Shown: piece by piece, positions 8,522 through 17,151 of the stretch
How the letters are laid out: the number at the start of each line of letters is the position of its first letter
Position numbering within the stretch: the stretch's first letter is position 1
DNA from: Myxococcales bacterium
GTDB lineage: Bacteria > Myxococcota_A > Polyangia > Polyangiales > Ga0077539
DNA length: 64,000 nucleotides
Direction of reading: 5' to 3'
Assembly: GCA_016793325.1 (NCBI GenBank)
Contig: JAEUKI010000013.1
Coordinates: 1 to 64,000 of the forward strand
Notes under the pieces: generated by a model
Seen by the model: the letters and a program-made list of their open reading frames with translations, nothing else
The model's database searches: none
Told to the model about the DNA's origin: nothing
Translations under genes and position numbers: made by a program

Positions 8522-9523
8522 TCAACCGCGGTCGACGCAGCGTCCGTCCTGCTCGAGCTCGGCCAAGAGCAACACCGTCGCCGCGGCCAACCGCGCGCTT
8601 CGCGCGGCGAAGTGAACGTCCAGCGTCGCGCTCCGGTCCGTGCCTCGGTGGTAGTGCGGCGAACGAAAATCCGCCGTGTCCGTGAGCGACACCGCGGGGA
8701 TCCCGGCGAGCCAAAACGGCGCGTGATCGCTGCGGGACAGATCGCTCATGATCCCCAGCAAGAACCTCGGCAGAACGAGCGTCTCGACGTGCAGGCCGCG
8801 CACATACGGCCGAGCGTCGAGCAGCGCTCTGTGCACGGGCCCCTCTCCGAGCAGCGAAAACGCAGCGAGAAACGCCCCAGTCCGAGGGAGCTCGTGCGGC
8901 AGATCGACGAGCGAGAGCTCGCGCGGGTAGCGCTGCGAGCCCTCGTCTCGGCGGGTGTAGCCGATCATGTCCATCACGATCGCCCCGCGGATCCGCGCGC
9001 GCTCCTCGCGCGAGAGCGACGCGACGTAGACGCGAGAGCCGCCGAGGTCGCGCTCTTCTTCGGTGAACGCGACGAGCCGCACCGTGGCCCGCGTGCGCAC
9101 GGCGGCCACGACGCGCGCGACCGCGAGTAGCCCCGCGACGCCGCTCGCGTTGTCGTCGGCGCCGGGCGAAAACGAAACCGTGTCGTAGTGCGCGCCCACG
9201 AGGACGACGGGGGCGCGCGGGCCGAGCGTTCCGACGCGCTCGGCGATCACGTTGTGCGAGGTCGATCCGTGCACCGTGACGGGCTGCGTCTCGACCGCGA
9301 AGCCTAGCTGCAGGAGCGATCGTTGAAGAAAGACCTTCGCGTACTCGAGCCGCAGCGGGTTGGTCGTCGGGCTTCGATCGCCTTCGAGCGCGCGGACGTC
9401 CATCGCGACCTCGCGGCTCTGCACGCGGGCGATCGCGTCGTGAATCGATGGTCGACAGGGCCCCACGCTCGGAGCGCACGCCGCGAGCCACACCATCCAC
9501 AGCCACGAAGCCGACGACCGCAC
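8522..9523 (-). CDS. M28-family metallopeptidase lipoprotein (333 aa)
   Basis: A GTG start at 9523 gives a short lipoprotein signal, VRSSASWLWMVWLAACAPS, with lipobox LAAC. The zinc-peptidase core follows: GAHYDT, GADDNASG, FTEEERDLGGSR, MDMIGY and a final SDHAPFW. These supply the His, bridging Asp, Glu-Glu and His ligands of M28 aminopeptidases. It is probably an outer-membrane-anchored aminopeptidase working on extracellular peptides. The open frame continues upstream to 9850, but that part is antisense to the divergent lipoprotein gene and codes no sensible N-terminus. Confidence 0.8.
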   Translation of the reverse strand: MRSSASWLWMVWLAACAPSVGPCRPSIHDAIARVQSREVAMDVRALEGDRSPTTNPLRLEYAKVFLQRSLLQLGFAVETQPVTVHGSTSHNVIAERVGTLGPRAPVVLVGAHYDTVSFSPGADDNASGVAGLLAVARVVAAVRTRATVRLVAFTEEERDLGGSRVYVASLSREERARIRGAIVMDMIGYTRRDEGSQRYPRELSLVDLPHELPRTGAFLAAFSLLGEGPVHRALLDARPYVRGLHVETLVLPRFLLGIMSDLSRSDHAPFWLAGIPAVSLTDTADFRSPHYHRGTDRSATLDVHFAARSARLAAATVLLLAELEQDGRCVDRG

Positions 9524-9587
9524 GCGGCGAGGGTAGCGGATCGCGCGCGCACGCTGTGGTGACTCGCTGGTAGCATCCGAGTCACCT

Positions 9588-11999
9588 ATGCGCTCGCTAC
9601 GCGGTTCGTTCTGTACACTCATTGTGGCTCTCGCTGCGTGTTCTGCGCCGACGGAGCCGTCGGACTCGGGTTCGGGCGACGGCGGGATGGACACCGGACG
9701 GCTGGACGACGTCGCGTCGACGGACGCGACGGGGACGGACAGCGCGAGCGACATGGGACCCGCGGACGCGGGGCCGTGTTCGAGCTGCGCGCCGCCTCGA
9801 CGATGCGCGCACAACACGTGCGTCCCGAACCTGGGAACGTGCTCGAACAACGGTGATTGCCCCGGCGATAGCTACTGCGACGTCGATGGAATGTGCGTTC
9901 CGTACGGCGTTCCTGCGACGCGGATCAACGACACCGAGTGCCGTCGCGAGCGCACGGTGGAGGGATTGCTCCCGACCGTACAGTGCGAGTGGACCTCGGC
10001 GCCCGTGGGCGACCCGACGCGCGCGAGCTCGTTCGTCTACACCTCGCCGATGGTGGCCGACCTCAACCTCGACGGAACGTCTCGTCGCATCGAGCCGAGC
10101 ATCTTGCTCACGACGTTCTCGTCGCAAGCGGGCCCCGGGATCCTGAGGATTTTCTCGGGTCGAACGTGCGAAGAGCAGATGCGCGTCGGCGACGCCGTGC
10201 CCTCTCGCGGCGACGAGCCTTCGTACGGATCGCAGCTCGCGATCGGCGACCTCGACGGAGACCTTCGCGTCACGGGCGACACGGTCACGGGCCACCCCGA
10301 GATCGTCACGTACCACCGGATTTCGCCCGCGGTCGGCGGACAGACCCCGATCCAGCTCATCGCGTATCGCATCGTCGATCAGCCGGGCATGACCCCGCCC
10401 TATCGCTTGGAGCGCGCGTGGATCGGTCGTCGCTGCGATCAGCCCGGGATGCCGCCGTTCACGTTGGGCGGCGCGACGCCGTGGTCCTCGACGTTCAACG
10501 CGGGGCCGTCGCTGGTGGACCTCGATGACGACGGCCGTCCCGAGATCGTCGCAGAGCAGCACGTGTTCGACGCGCAGGGGTGCATTCGCAATCCCACTTC
10601 GTCGACCGCGCCGTACATCGATCTCGGAACGTTCTCAGCGGTCGCCGACGTCGACGGCGACGGCGAGCTCGAGCTCGCGGACGCGACCGGCGTCTATCGC
10701 TGGGAAGTCGGCGCCGATCGTTGGGTGCTCGAGAACTATTTTCGCCCCGCGATGGGCGTGACGCTCCGCCGCGGATTGACGGCGCTCGCGGACTTCGGCG
10801 CGTTCACGGCGACCGACGACGACCCCGCGACGCGCATCCCCGAGATCGTGGTCGTCTCGTCGGAGACCGACGCGTACAACGCGAGCGGACTCGCGACCGT
10901 TCGCATCCAGAGCATCCGCGGCGAGGTCGTCTTCGGGCCCTATCCGTTGTACGGCCGAGGCAACGGCGGCGCGCCGACGGCAGCGGATTTCGACGGAGAC
11001 GGTTGGCCGGAGTTCGCCGCGGCGGGACGCGCGTTCTACACGGTGTACGACCCGGATTGCGTGACGACGACGCGCGCGGGAGCGAGGCCCGGAGGCCGCT
11101 GCGATCGCGCCGCGGGCTCGATGTTGCCCGAAGGAGTCCTGTGGGCGCAGGCGTCGCAAGACGCGAGCTCGGCGTGCACGGGATCGAGCGTGTTCGACTT
11201 CGACGGCGACGGTCGCGCGGAGGCTGTGTATCGCGACGAGTGCTTCTTGCGCGTGTACCGAGGCGCGACGGGCCAAGTGATCTACTCGGCCGCGGCGCGC
11301 AGCGGAACGGGCTACGAGCTCCCAGCGATCGCGGACGTGGACGGAGATTTCGCGACGGAGATCGTCGTTCCTCGCGCGGGCAGCGGGATCTCGTGTCCTG
11401 CGCGCGATCCGTTGTTGCCCGCGGGCGCGGACATGCCTGTGGGCGCGCTGACGGGCTTCGTCGTGCTTCGCGACAGCATGGACTCGTGGGCCGCGTCGCG
11501 CCCGATCTGGAACCAGCACGCCTACTCGGTGACGCACATCACCGACGACGCGCGCGTCCCGCGCACGAGCATGATGGAGCGCAACTGGCTCGTCCGCGGG
11601 CTGAACAATTTCAGGCAAAACGTCCAAGGCCGCTTGGGCACGGTGGCGCTCGCGGACCTCACGGTGGCCGTCGCGCAAGCGAGCGACCTGTGCGCGGCCT
11701 CGGGCCCCGTGATGTTGCGCGCGCGTGTGTGCAATCGCGGGACGAACCCCGTCGCCGACGGCGCGCTCGTGCGCTTCGAGCTCGAGAGCGGCGACGCCGG
11801 CGCGGGCCCCACGCTGTGCGAAGCGCGCACCGATCGCGTGATCGCCGTGGGCGAGTGCACCGAAGTGAGCTGCTCGGGGACGCTCCCGGCGAACATGGGC
11901 CGCTCGGTGCGCGTGCGCGTGGACCCCGCAGGGTCGATCGCGGACTGCCATCGCGGCAACAACGTAGGGAGCGTTCCGATCGGGACGTGCCCGGGGTGA
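9588..11999 (+). CDS. FG-GAP/VCBS repeat lipoprotein with CARDB-like C-terminus (803 aa)
   Basis: A lipobox (LAAC, Cys about residue 19) is followed by an Asp/Gly/Ser linker, a Cys-rich cluster (CSNNGDCPGDSYCDVDGMC) and a long beta-propeller-like region. That region carries repeated calcium-binding-type loops: DLDDDGRPEI, DVDGDGELEL, DFDGDGWPEF and DFDGDGRAEA. The last ~120 residues (DLTVAVAQ ... VRVRVDPAG ... CHRGNN) look like a CARDB adhesion module. It is probably a surface adhesin or binding protein; the ligand is unknown. Divergent from the M28 gene across only 64 bases. Confidence 0.8.
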   Translation: MRSLRGSFCTLIVALAACSAPTEPSDSGSGDGGMDTGRLDDVASTDATGTDSASDMGPADAGPCSSCAPPRRCAHNTCVPNLGTCSNNGDCPGDSYCDVDGMCVPYGVPATRINDTECRRERTVEGLLPTVQCEWTSAPVGDPTRASSFVYTSPMVADLNLDGTSRRIEPSILLTTFSSQAGPGILRIFSGRTCEEQMRVGDAVPSRGDEPSYGSQLAIGDLDGDLRVTGDTVTGHPEIVTYHRISPAVGGQTPIQLIAYRIVDQPGMTPPYRLERAWIGRRCDQPGMPPFTLGGATPWSSTFNAGPSLVDLDDDGRPEIVAEQHVFDAQGCIRNPTSSTAPYIDLGTFSAVADVDGDGELELADATGVYRWEVGADRWVLENYFRPAMGVTLRRGLTALADFGAFTATDDDPATRIPEIVVVSSETDAYNASGLATVRIQSIRGEVVFGPYPLYGRGNGGAPTAADFDGDGWPEFAAAGRAFYTVYDPDCVTTTRAGARPGGRCDRAAGSMLPEGVLWAQASQDASSACTGSSVFDFDGDGRAEAVYRDECFLRVYRGATGQVIYSAAARSGTGYELPAIADVDGDFATEIVVPRAGSGISCPARDPLLPAGADMPVGALTGFVVLRDSMDSWAASRPIWNQHAYSVTHITDDARVPRTSMMERNWLVRGLNNFRQNVQGRLGTVALADLTVAVAQASDLCAASGPVMLRARVCNRGTNPVADGALVRFELESGDAGAGPTLCEARTDRVIAVGECTEVSCSGTLPANMGRSVRVRVDPAGSIADCHRGNNVGSVPIGTCPG

Positions 12000-12038
12000 G
12001 CGGGGCGAAGGGGGAGGGGGGCAAGCGTGCCGCCCGCT

Positions 12039-13028
12039 TCAATCCCACCAAAAGCCCCATCCGCCGCACTGAAACAGCGCCCACGCGAGAGCGAGCACTC
12101 CGTCGCTCGCGGCGTCCGGCGCGTACGCGAGCTGCTCGCTCACGAGCGTCGCGAGCGCGCGGAGCGTCTCGGGGGGCTTGGACACAATCGCGTCGATGGT
12201 GGCCTGCCCGAGGAGCAACGGGCGCGCGCCGTACTCGTTGTGCCATCGCGCAAACGCCGCTGCGTGCAGCGCGGGCGAGGGGCAATCGTTGAAGGCCCCG
12301 AAGCCCAAGAGCGCGAGCGTCTCCCACGGATCGCACGCGAGCACGACGACGTGAACCTTGCCGCGCCCCGCGAACGAGCGCAGCACCGCGCGCTCGTCGA
12401 CGCCCGCGGAGTACGGGCTCGGCGCGAGTCGCAGCGTGGCCACGCCGTTGGTCGATGGGTCGCTCTCGTGGTCGGTGTCGTCGTCGTCGTCGAGCGCGAA
12501 GAGATCGTCGCGTCCGAGCTCGTCGCCCGCCTCCCACGCGGCGAGCTGCTCGGGGGAGAGCTTCGTGAAGTCTCGTTCGAGCGAGTCGCCGACGACCGCG
12601 CGGAGCTTCTCGAACAGGGCGAGCACTCGAGCCTCGACGCTCGCGTTCTCGTCGCCTTCGCGCGTCGATCGCTCGTTCAACCACGCAGTGAAGTCCACGG
12701 AATCCGTCGCGAGCGCGTCGCGCCACCACGTGTACTCGCCGGGGCGTTCGGCGCAGCGAAGGGTCTCCCACGCGTCGGGCTCGACGAGCACGGCGCTCAC
12801 GCGCGATCCCTTCGCGCGCAGCTGTTCGACGCGCTGCCACTCGAGGATCGCTTGCGCGGTGGCGAGGGGCTCGCTCGCGACCGCGCTCGTGAAGAAGGCT
12901 TCTCCGCCTTCGCGCTCGTCGAGCGCAGAGAGCATCGCGCCGAGCTCCGTGAATCGAACGCGCGACTGCGCGCTGTCGAGCAGCGCGACGAGGGCGTCTG
13001 CCGTGTCTACCACCGAGGCTGAGGTCAT
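12039..13028 (-). CDS. DUF4253 domain protein (329 aa)
   Basis: The C-terminal ~110 residues carry the hallmarks of DUF4253: GFGAFNDCPSPALHAA, then WHNEYGARPLLL, then the terminal WGFWWD. The N-terminal half is helical with an Asp cluster (LDDDDDTD). ATG 13028 (MTSASVVD) is preferred over an in-frame start at 13103, which would run into the repeat patch. No signal peptide. The function of DUF4253 is unknown; members are sometimes found with immunity-type proteins, but nothing here supports that. It converges with the FG-GAP lipoprotein across 39 bases. Confidence 0.8.
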   Translation of the reverse strand: MTSASVVDTADALVALLDSAQSRVRFTELGAMLSALDEREGGEAFFTSAVASEPLATAQAILEWQRVEQLRAKGSRVSAVLVEPDAWETLRCAERPGEYTWWRDALATDSVDFTAWLNERSTREGDENASVEARVLALFEKLRAVVGDSLERDFTKLSPEQLAAWEAGDELGRDDLFALDDDDDTDHESDPSTNGVATLRLAPSPYSAGVDERAVLRSFAGRGKVHVVVLACDPWETLALLGFGAFNDCPSPALHAAAFARWHNEYGARPLLLGQATIDAIVSKPPETLRALATLVSEQLAYAPDAASDGVLALAWALFQCGGWGFWWD

Positions 13029-13082
13029 CGCGCGCGAGTGTCGCACACCAACGCTACGGGGCCGTCGCCGCGCGGGAATCAC

Positions 13083-13453
13083 TTGGGCGCCGAGATGAAC
13101 CACTTGGGCGCCGAGATGAATCTCGGCGCATAAACGCTGCTACGCAGCGCGCGCCCGCAGAGCCGGTCGCGAGGAGGCTCGGTAAATGGAGACTCCTCGC
13201 GCTCCTGCGCGCGACGCGCAGCGGCGTCTATGCGCCGAGATTCATCTCGGCGCGCAGCGAGGACGCGGTGTATCGCCGCCCTCCTCGCGCTCCTGCGCGC
13301 GACGCGCAGCGGCGTCCATGCACCGAGATTCATCTCGGTGCTCGTGAGACCCGAGATTCATCTCGGTGCTCGTGAGACCCGAGATTCATCTCGACGCGCA
13401 GCGGGGACGCTCAGCCGTGAATCTCGCTCGGCGCCGAGATTCACCTCGGCGCG
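13083..13453. repeat. Patch of short palindromes, core CCGAGATTCATCTCGG
   Basis: The noncoding interval 13029-13619 holds at least six copies of a palindrome built on CCGAGATTCATCTCGG: 13108-13129, 13232-13253, 13321-13340, 13351-13366, 13379-13394 and 13431-13453. A half copy (CGCCGAGATGAA) lies near 13090. Arms are often extended by G-C pairs to 9 bases or more. Two copies are spaced exactly 28 bases apart with the same flank (TGCTCGTGAGAC). The palindromes could form hairpins in RNA or cruciforms in DNA. Short frames across the patch only translate the repeat and are not genes. The rest (13454-13619) shows no feature beyond being the leader of the next gene. Confidence 0.8.
13192..13338 (+). 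repeat. 58-bp direct duplication within the palindrome patch
   Basis: Bases 13193-13250 and 13281-13338 are identical except for two positions. Each copy begins CTCCTCGCGCTCCTGCGCGC and ends in one palindrome. This shows the patch grew by duplication of larger units. Confidence 0.8.
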
Positions 13454-13619
13454 CTCCTGACTCTCAGCGCACTCGACGCGGGCGACGTCTGACATCGTGG
13501 CAGAAGTCGTCGATGTTCCCGAATGCTCGAGCTTCGTTTCGATGTGTTTGTAGAGGGGACTGCGGGCGGCTTCGCGATTGCGATGGTGACGCGCGGTAGT
13601 TTGCTACGCTCTCGTCATT

Positions 13620-15764
13620 GTGACGCCGTTCTTCATCGCTTGGATTCCGCGGATTCGCGCGGCGAGCTTCGCGCTCGTCGGCGCGGCTGCGAGCGCGGCG
13701 TGCGGGACGCCACCGCCCACCGCCATGGATGTCTCGAGGCTCGACGCGAGCGACGTGATCGCTGTCGATGTCGCAGCCCCGAGTGATGTCGTCGCAGACG
13801 CGGACCTCGGGCCCGTGTCCGTTCGCATGGACCTCTCGCTCGAGGGCGGGTTCTACGTCGCGCCGTTTCCCGGTGAGCATCGGCGGCGCGAAGACGGGAG
13901 CGTGGATGTCTCGCGCTTTCCAAACCCGAGGCGCAACGACTACGCGGCCTCGTTGATCGCGCTCGCGGGGCAGCGAGACGGGTTCGGGCTCACGTCCGCG
14001 GTGTACTTTCAGCTCACGGGGAGCCCCAACGTCTCGCGGCTTCCGTCGGTGGCCGAGAGCGTGACCTCGAGCGCGCGTGTGTTTCTCGTCGCGGCGCAGT
14101 CGATGCCCGGAGAGCCGCAGCCCGCGAGGGTTCCTGTCGAAGTGACGTTTCAGAGCAACGGGGGGCCGTTCGGCGCGCCGAACATGCTCGTCGTGCGCCC
14201 CGTGCAGGGCTTCGTGCTTCGGCCCTCGACCCTCTACGCCGCGGTGGTGCTTCGCGACGTGCGCGACACGATGGACAGGCCGCTCGAAGCTGCGCCTGCG
14301 CTGCGCGCGCTCGTCGAAGGGCAACGCGTCGACGCGCTCTCGTCGGGCGCGCAGGACAGCTATCGACGCGCGCTCGACTCGCTGCGCACACAAGGCGTAG
14401 CGCTCTCGGACATCGCGGGGTTGACCGTGTTTCGAACGGGGGATCCGACCGCGGATTTTCAGCGCTTTCGCACGCACGCGATCGCGCAGCCGCCGATCGC
14501 GCCGATCGAGCGCTTCCGACGCACAGAGCTGTTCGACACGTTTTGTGTGTACGAGAGCGTCGTCGAGATGCCTGTCTACCAACGCGGTGAGCCGCCGTAC
14601 ACGAGCAGCGGCGGCGAGTGGACGACGGACATGCGCGGGACGCCGATGGTGCAGCGACGCGAGCGCGCGCGGCTGGTGTTGACCGTCCCTCGCGCGACGA
14701 TGCCGAGCGGCGGCTACCCCATCGTCGTGTTCTCGCGCACCGGTGGTGGCGGCGATCGCCCGCTCGTCGAGCGCGGCGTTCGAGGAAGCAACGGCGGCCC
14801 CCCGCTCGCTCCGGGAACGGGGCCTGCGCTCGAGTTCGCTCGCGCGGGCTGGGCTGGGATCAGCCCCGACGGTCCGCACGGCGGACTGCGCAACGTCACG
14901 CGCGCCGACGAACAGCTGCTGGTCTTCAACTTCGGAAACCTCGGCGCGATGCGCGACAACGTTCGCCAGAGCGCGCTCGAGCTCGTCCTCGTCGCCCACG
15001 CGCTCCCGTCCATCCGCGTCGACGCGAGCGACTGCCCCGGCGCCACGGCAGAAGCGCGCTTCGACACAAGCTCGCTCGCGATCATGGGGCACTCGATGGG
15101 CGCGAGCATCGCGCCGCTCGCGGTGGCGTTCGAGCCGAGGTTTCGCGCGATGCTCTTGTCCGGCGCGGGCGCGAGCTGGACCGAGAACGTCGTTCACAAG
15201 CTGCGTCCGCTCGCGGTCCGACCGCTCGCCGAGGCGCTCGTCGGGTACACGGGCACTGGGCGCATGCTCCGCGGCGACGACCCGATTCTCAATATTCTTC
15301 AGTGGGCGGGCGAGACGTCCGACGCACAAGTATTCAATCGGTATGTGATCGACGAGCCTCCCGAGGGCCGCGCTCGCCACGTGCTCATGATGCAGGGCAT
15401 CGTCGATCACTACATCATGCCGCCGATCGCCAACGCGGGCTCGCTCTCGCTCGGGCTGGACCTCGGCGGGCAGCCGCTCGACGCGACGACGATGGAGCTC
15501 GCGCGATTTACGCCCATCGCGTCGCTGCTCGGGTTCGCGGGGCGCAGCGCGATGGCGCTCCCTGCGCGGGGCAATCGCGCGTCGCAGGGCGCGATGGTGA
15601 CCGCGATCCTCACGCAGACGCGCGAAGACGGCGTCGAGGACGGGCACGAAGTCGTGTTTCAAACCGAGGCGCCGCGCAGGCAGTACCGCTGTTTTCTCGA
15701 GTCGCTGGCGCGGGGAGTTCCGAGGGTCCCCGCGCAGGGCGAGCTCGCCGGAGCGTGCGAGTAG
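13620..15764 (+). CDS. Alpha/beta-hydrolase-fold lipoprotein (714 aa)
   Basis: A GTG start at 13620 gives a signal region ending ASAACGTP (lipidation Cys about residue 28), then an Asp/Val linker. The C-terminal half has a nucleophile elbow GHSMGAS within SLAIMGHSMGAS and a late HVLMMQGIVDHYI segment that fits the catalytic acid/His region. The large N-terminal domain (about 60-330) resembles the N-terminal part of bacterial virulence-factor-type lipases. It is probably a surface esterase or lipase. It follows the palindrome patch, which forms its upstream region. Confidence 0.75.
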   Translation: MTPFFIAWIPRIRAASFALVGAAASAACGTPPPTAMDVSRLDASDVIAVDVAAPSDVVADADLGPVSVRMDLSLEGGFYVAPFPGEHRRREDGSVDVSRFPNPRRNDYAASLIALAGQRDGFGLTSAVYFQLTGSPNVSRLPSVAESVTSSARVFLVAAQSMPGEPQPARVPVEVTFQSNGGPFGAPNMLVVRPVQGFVLRPSTLYAAVVLRDVRDTMDRPLEAAPALRALVEGQRVDALSSGAQDSYRRALDSLRTQGVALSDIAGLTVFRTGDPTADFQRFRTHAIAQPPIAPIERFRRTELFDTFCVYESVVEMPVYQRGEPPYTSSGGEWTTDMRGTPMVQRRERARLVLTVPRATMPSGGYPIVVFSRTGGGGDRPLVERGVRGSNGGPPLAPGTGPALEFARAGWAGISPDGPHGGLRNVTRADEQLLVFNFGNLGAMRDNVRQSALELVLVAHALPSIRVDASDCPGATAEARFDTSSLAIMGHSMGASIAPLAVAFEPRFRAMLLSGAGASWTENVVHKLRPLAVRPLAEALVGYTGTGRMLRGDDPILNILQWAGETSDAQVFNRYVIDEPPEGRARHVLMMQGIVDHYIMPPIANAGSLSLGLDLGGQPLDATTMELARFTPIASLLGFAGRSAMALPARGNRASQGAMVTAILTQTREDGVEDGHEVVFQTEAPRRQYRCFLESLARGVPRVPAQGELAGACE

Positions 15765-15873
15765 CCGCGAAGAAGAGCGCTTGAATGGCCGGAAGATTAC
15801 GGTCCTTCGAGCAAATCTTCGCGCGGTTGATTTTCGAAACAGTCCCTACAGTTCGGGCACATTGGCCGCTGTC

Positions 15874-17115
15874 ATGAACGCGGTGAACCGATCGAGCGCG
15901 CGCGCGCTCACGAGCATTTCGCTAGCGGCGATCCTCGTCGCTGGCTGCAGCGCTCCTTCGATGCCAGGAGACGCCAACGCAGACTCTCGCGAAGCCGGGG
16001 GCAACAACGACGGCTCGACGCTCCCTCCGGACGGCGCTGTGCCGATGGACGCGACGACCTCGGGCGACGGCGCGGTGACCGATCCGGACGCGGCGATCGC
16101 GATGGACGCGACCGCGACGAGCGACGGAGGTTCGTGCCCAGTTCCGACGACGCGCTGCGGAGCGAGCTGCATCAACCTCGGCGCAGACCCGATGAACTGC
16201 GGCGCGTGCGGCATGGCGTGCCCCGCGATGAACGTGTGCATGGGCGGCGTCTGTCGTCCGCCGGGAGCTTGCCAAGCGACTGGAACGATGTGTTCGAGCG
16301 GCGATCAGTGCTGCTCTGCGCGATGCCAGGCGCTCGGAACAGACCTGTCGCGTCGCACGTGCGTCGCGAGCGTCCCGCGGGTGTGCTCTGCGGACGGCGC
16401 GGCGTGCACGGCTGCACAAGACTGCTGCTCGCTCGCGTGCAACGGCGGCCGTTGCGGCGGGCAGCTGTGTCGCCAAGTGGGCGACGGCTGCATGAACAAC
16501 ACGCAGTGCTGCTCGAACATCTGCGGCGCCGACGGTCGTTGTCAGCTCGTCGAGTTCATGGGGCGAACGGACTGCCGTCCGCCCGGTGAATCGTGCAGCT
16601 CGGGCAGCGGCAACGGCTGCTGCGGAGTGTGCATTCGCGAGACGTCTCGGTGCGGGTTTCCGCCGAGCTCGGTGTGCGCTGCGGACGGCGCGTCCTGCGA
16701 GTCGAGCGCGCAGTGCTGCAGTCGTGTGTGCGCGCGCAACGCGATGGGCGCGCTCGTGTGCACGCCCGTGTGCGTCGCGACGGGCTCGCGCTGCACGAGC
16801 AACGCCGACTGCTGCGCGGGCGTGTGCAACGCGGGCATGTGCGCGCCTCCTCCGCCGATGTGCCGACCCGTCGCGGGCGTCTGCACGACCAACGCGGACT
16901 GCTGCGCGCCGAACTCGTGCGTGATGGGGCGATGCACCGCGCCCGCGTGTCGACCGATCGGCGTCGCGTGCACGTCTGCTGCGGATTGCTGCGGCGGCGT
17001 GTGCACCGCGGGCCTCTGCCAGCGCCCCCCGTGCATGGACATCAACGGGACGTGCCGCACCGGCGCCGACTGCTGCTCGGACACGTGCGTCGGTGGCCGC
17101 TGCGCTCCAGGTTGA
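15874..17115 (+). CDS. Cys-rich repeat lipoprotein (413 aa)
   Basis: The lipobox is LVAGCSAP, followed by ~60 residues rich in Asp, Gly, Ala and Thr. The rest is a string of disulfide-type repeats with the pattern C-x6-C-x4-CC-x3-C, such as CTSNADCCAGVC, CTTNADCCAPNSC, CTSAADCCGGVC and CRTGADCCSDTC. About eight to nine repeats run to the C-terminus. ATG 15874 fits the signal peptide; a TTG at 15781 would add a non-signal extension. Likely a rigid surface stalk or binding protein; no catalytic motif. Confidence 0.75.
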   Translation: MNAVNRSSARALTSISLAAILVAGCSAPSMPGDANADSREAGGNNDGSTLPPDGAVPMDATTSGDGAVTDPDAAIAMDATATSDGGSCPVPTTRCGASCINLGADPMNCGACGMACPAMNVCMGGVCRPPGACQATGTMCSSGDQCCSARCQALGTDLSRRTCVASVPRVCSADGAACTAAQDCCSLACNGGRCGGQLCRQVGDGCMNNTQCCSNICGADGRCQLVEFMGRTDCRPPGESCSSGSGNGCCGVCIRETSRCGFPPSSVCAADGASCESSAQCCSRVCARNAMGALVCTPVCVATGSRCTSNADCCAGVCNAGMCAPPPPMCRPVAGVCTTNADCCAPNSCVMGRCTAPACRPIGVACTSAADCCGGVCTAGLCQRPPCMDINGTCRTGADCCSDTCVGGRCAPG

Positions 17116-17151
17116 AAAGTGGGGCGTCGCAGCGCGCGTGGGGGGCTTTGT

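Noticed and set aside
13323..13394. Regular 28-bp units that might be a CRISPR array
   Set aside because: Only two or three units, no variable spacers and each unit is palindromic; no cas genes nearby.
13464..15662. 732-residue minus-strand frame opposite the hydrolase lipoprotein
   Set aside because: Arg/His/Glu-rich composition typical of antisense frames in high-GC DNA; the plus-strand gene has a signal peptide and GHSMG motif.
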